64,000 nucleotides of DNA from the NCBI GenBank assembly GCA_004794655.1, contig SMMW01000456.1, positions 1 to 64,000 on the forward strand, given 5' to 3'. This DNA comes from Marisa cornuarietis. Lineage: Eukaryota > Mollusca > Gastropoda > Architaenioglossa > Ampullariidae. Position numbers and translations under genes: made by a program. Positions 60,165-64,000 of the stretch are shown here, piece by piece (position 1 is the stretch's first letter; each line of letters opens with the position of its first letter). The notes under the pieces were generated by a model. It searched no databases. It was not told the DNA's origin and saw only the letters and a list, made by a program, of their open reading frames with translations.

Positions 60165-61222
60165 GTCACCTCCATGTAGGAACTAGTAGTTTAGTTTGAC
60201 TACAGTAACTCACCATGTCAGCTCCCTGTAGGAACTAGTTGTATAGTTTGACGACAGTAACTCACCATGCTAGCTCCCTGTAGAAATGAGTTGCATAGTT
60301 TGACTACAGTAACTCACCATGCAAGCACCCTGTAGGAACTAGTTGTATAGTTTGACTACAGTAACTCAACTTGCGAGCTCGCTATAGGAACTAAAAGTTT
60401 AGTTTGACTACATTAACTCACCATGCTAGCTCCCTGTAGGAACTAAAAGTTTAGTTTGACTACAGTAACTCACCATGCTAGCTCCCTGTAGGAACTAGGT
60501 GTTTAGTTTGACGACAGTAACTCACCATTCCAGCTCCCTGTATGAACTATTTGTATAGTTTGACGACAGTAACTCATCATGCTATCTCCCTGAAGGAACT
60601 AGTAGATTAGTTTGACGACAGTAACTCACTATGCTAGCTCCCTGTAGAAACTAAAAAAAAAATATTGACTACAGTTACTCAGCATGCTAGCTTCCTGTAG
60701 GAACTAGTTGTTTAGTTTGACGAGAATAACTCACCATGCTAGCTCCATGTAGGAACTAGTTGTATAGTTTGACGAGAGTAACTCACCATGTAGCTCCCTG
60801 TAGGAACTATTTGTATAGTTAGACTACAGTAACTCACCGTGTAGCTCCCTGTAGGAACTAGTTGTATAGTTAGACTACAGTAACTCACCATGTCAGCTCC
60901 CTGTAGGAACTAATTGTTTTGTCTGACTACAGTAACTCACCATGTCAGCTCCCTGTAGGAACTAGTAGTTTAGTTTGACGACAGTAACTCATCATGCTAG
61001 CTCCCTGTAGGAACTAGTAGATTAGTTTGACGAGAGTAACTCACCATGCTAGCTCCCTGTAGGAACTAGTTGTTTAGTTTGACGAGAGTAACTCACCATG
61101 CTAGCTCCCTGTAAGAACTAGTTGTATAGTTTGACTACAGTTACACCATGCTAGCTCCCTGTAGGAACTAATTGTTTAGTCTGACTACAGTAACTCACCA
61201 TGTCAGCTCCCTGTAGGAACTA
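60165..61222. repeat. 52-53 bp minisatellite, copy 2 (about 20 units)
   Basis: Same unit as 7336-8350, but the order of unit variants and the indels differ, and one unit near 60,650 has an A-run. Confidence 0.95.
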
Positions 61223-61917
61223 GTGTGGGGTCTGACACCTTTTAGTGATATTGAAAAAGTTCATCTATTCGCTATGAAAAGGTTTCTGTGCTTAGACATT
61301 AAAACTCATAATGCCATGGACAGGTCAAGATTTCCAAACCAAGCTTACAACATTCAGCTCAATCTAGGACTACGTGGGCGAAGGCAATACAAGATACCCT
61401 GCACAACTACGGATTTAGACGTATGGGAACAAAGCGGGGTAGGAGATGCTAGGGCTTTCATCTTGCTGCTCAAACAAAGATAGAAAGACAACTTTATACA
61501 AAAATGGACAGACAAAATGCAGTCGAGTAATAGGTTGTTAGCCTACAGAGAGTTTAAAAAGGAATTTAAACCAGAAAGGTATGTTTCAGTAATAACTATA
61601 AAAAGTTCAGAAATACTCTAATACGATTTAGACTGTGGATTAGCGAAATAAACACTAATAACAGATATTGTAACACCTGCATCAACACCTGCCCTGATTG
61701 CCAAGACAGAAGGGAAGATGAAGAACATTTTGTGCTAGAGTGTCAAACCTTTGATGACATCAGGGCCAAGTATCCTGCACCCCTGATAAATGACGGGTAC
61801 CAGCAGACGACGTTGGCTGTGTTGTTGTCTCGAGGGGAAACTAACGAGATCAGAAATGTAGCGATGTACATCTTGTATGCTTTACACAGACGCAACGAGA
61901 AAGTTGGAAACACTTGA
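61223..61917 (+). mobile_element. LINE C-terminal fragment, copy 2
   Basis: Counterpart of 8352-9042. The knuckle is in frame here (CPDCQDRREDEEHFVLEC), but a stop at 61481-61483 breaks the upstream part that is open in copy 1. Confidence 0.7.
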
Positions 61918-62002
61918 CAAACAATGTGACCCCATGTGGTTGGACTCACAGGACTGACCAACATGTAAACCACGCTGGGGCCGGTGGCCTAGAATGTGTG
62001 TA

Positions 62003-62005
<3 letters not shown>

Positions 62006-62075
<70 letters not shown>
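62006..62075. repeat. Long (TG)n microsatellite
   Basis: Counterpart of 9128-9200 with the same length. Confidence 0.97.
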
Positions 62076-62078
<3 letters not shown>

Positions 62079-63367
62079 GTACGTAGGTTTACGAGAGGAT
62101 AATAGAAGAGAAAGAGAGAGAGAGACGGCTAAGGGAAAATAGTTTCGGGGAGTGTGATGTGCGTGCGTTTGTGTGTTTGACCAATTGAGGATTGTGCGAG
62201 CTATGATAGTATAGGGAAGACAGAGTAAGAGAAGGCAAATGAAGAATGGTTGGTATGAGTGTAGATGTTAAGAGGTTGAAAGGATATGAACGTATTAATG
62301 CACTTGATGTTATTCATGTCTTATATATGTATATCTTCTTTTCGGACGATGATAAAATTGTATCTCGCCCTATTTGAAAAGGTCGTTGACCCATCAAATA
62401 AATATTTCTTGTTCTTGTTCTGGCAACACTTGCTGCACTCGCTTACAAAATCCGGAACCGCGAGAGAGAACTAAAAAGCCTGCGGTTCGATGCCATATAA
62501 GGGAGAAGGCGGCTTCCATTGAATACTTTATTTACAAACAGGAAATTAGGAAAGAAAAGCTGAACTCGCCGCGACAACGATAAACTTACCTGAGAACTAA
62601 ATAATCTCTTTCATGTCTCGACTACGCGGTCCGCATTGTGTACGTGAAAGGTAGTCACATCCTTTGATTTCCCCCAGGTAAGATTTGAACCCCCAGTCAC
62701 GTGATGAACTGATGACTTCGTCATGACCGGCGGACAACAAATTAACACGACATCTGCTGGTCTTGTTAGAAAGCAATATCAAACATCAATACACATGTTG
62801 GTCCTAGTGACAGCTACAACATCACTCTAGCTAACATCCTGTAATTGGAAAAACTTAGAAACGAGGCTGCGCCTGACAGGCTGAGTTGCTTTGTTCTCCT
62901 GTGAATTTTTCCATTTTCTCGTGCAACGTCTTTGTTATTCATACCCATAGGTTTCTTATCGTTGCAAGTTGTATTTGTTTCTCTTAAGATTTCCTCTGTT
63001 ATTGTTTTACTATCTGTAAGTGCCTCGCTTTTATGTTTTTGTTGCGGACTTTACTTTTAACGGTTACATTCATCGCCATTACATAGATTTTACATCTGAT
63101 TCTTTATCTCGCTTTCCTGCTGCTTGTTCTGTTTATCCTTCTCTGAACTTAGCTCAACTTTAAATCCTTATCAGTTCCAATATCTTCTATCGTTTTTGTC
63201 TTATTGTATTTTTTGAACTCGTGCTGCATTTTATTTTTATGTCATAGAATTATGACAAGACAGTTTGTCTAGTCGACATCTCAGTTATCATTATTGAATC
63301 CCCTTGTAACTCTCCCACTTCCAGCCTGTTTAGTTGACACTTTAAAGGAGTTTCCCTTTATTATGAT

Positions 63368-64000
63368 TCTATTAATATTGACTGCCCATCAAAACAACAG
63401 ATTCGAATCCGTCGCTATCGTGCTGGTCGCCGTAAACAGCGTCCTTTGAAAAAATCCATCACCTGCTCTGCTGCTCGTAGTTATTCTGTCTCGTGCCCCC
63501 CTTCACCTGATTCTGAGTCTGACTCCGGTATTGTGAAAGCTTCGCTGTGTGTCAACTCTTCTTCTGAATCATGTTTCCCCTACACAGCAGCATCAGCGTC
63601 AGCGTGGACGTGATGAGAGTGAACCAGTTGGTCGACTACCTTTACGCCAAACCAACATGGTCGTCTGAGAACAGGACACTGCCAAGTTTCCCGCACACGA
63701 CAACTGAACACTCGCCTCCACGTTGGGCTTTTCAACGCCCAGTCTGTGTCGTCTGAACAACAGTCACTGAAGCGAGCTGAAATCGTAGAATTTGTCTTAG
63801 ACCGCCGCCTTGATATTTTCATTATCACTGAGACGTCACAGACCGCCGCCTTGATATTTTCATTATCACTGAGACGTCACAGACCGCCGCCTTGATATTT
63901 TCATCATCACTGAGACGTCACAGACCGCCGCCTTGATATTTTCATCATCACTGAGACGTGGCTTAAACAACATAGTGACGAGAGCGTGTGTGTCGATCTT
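63368..64000 (+). mobile_element. L2-like LINE start, copy 2 (cut by window end)
   Basis: Same as 10500-11132, including the four 41-bp units (63799-63960). The rest lies beyond the window. Confidence 0.85.

Larger units (their letters stand above)
57434..64000. repeat. Segmental duplication, copy 2 (partner 4203-11132), runs off window
   Basis: Same content and orientation as copy 1. Left of 57434 the LINE continues to its own tail, so this copy holds the intact left junction and copy 1 the truncated one. The match continues to the last base of the window. Confidence 0.92.

Overview
The window is animal nuclear DNA, most likely from a mollusc and probably a gastropod. Genes are split by introns whose splice phases match. 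Microsatellites, mainly (TG)n/(AC)n, and minisatellites are dense. Non-LTR retrotransposons of several clades and tRNA-derived SINEs are common. An insulin-like precursor has the eight-cysteine pattern of molluscan insulin-related peptides. No prokaryotic gene, rRNA or CRISPR array is present. All gene models are read by eye from splice sites and reading frame, without transcripts.

Layout. 0.7-1.7 kb (minus): two-coding-exon insulin-like peptide gene. 4.2-11.1 kb: first copy of a duplicated block. It holds an antisense LINE, a CRE/TATA promoter with a splice-donor-bearing leader exon (minus strand), a 52-bp minisatellite, a LINE C-terminal fragment, a long (TG)n tract and the start of an L2-like LINE. 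10.5-13.4 kb: L2-like and Rex1/Babar-like LINE remains. 13.6-19 kb: 45-bp minisatellites and a SINE-like repeat. 20.2-22.3 kb: LINE with RNase H, followed by a SINE sharing its 3' tail. 25.3-36.0 kb (plus): ten-exon gene for an 827-residue PD-(D/E)XK nuclease fused to a superfamily-1 helicase-like ATPase. 36-41 kb: SINE, a fragment copied from the 3' end of that gene, and tandem repeats. 41.5-42.2 kb (minus): two-exon Cys-containing small gene. 42.7-44.5 kb: second RNase H LINE and a non-autonomous hAT-like element. 45-50 kb: tandem repeats and one isolated exon-like stretch. 50.7-55.5 kb (minus): three-exon gene for a 106-residue secreted, probably amidated peptide precursor that I cannot assign to a family. 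56.1-64.0 kb: second copy of the duplicated block, with a more complete LINE ending in a (TCAA)n tail.

How the parts may work together. Both secreted-peptide genes lie on the minus strand, and each has a splice acceptor just 5' of its ATG. Upstream of each, on the same strand, lies one copy of the duplicated promoter/leader exon. The block may therefore supply a promoter to both genes; this is inference and needs RNA evidence. The nuclease-helicase gene recalls prokaryotic nuclease-ATPase defence proteins, so an innate-immune role is a reasonable but untested guess.
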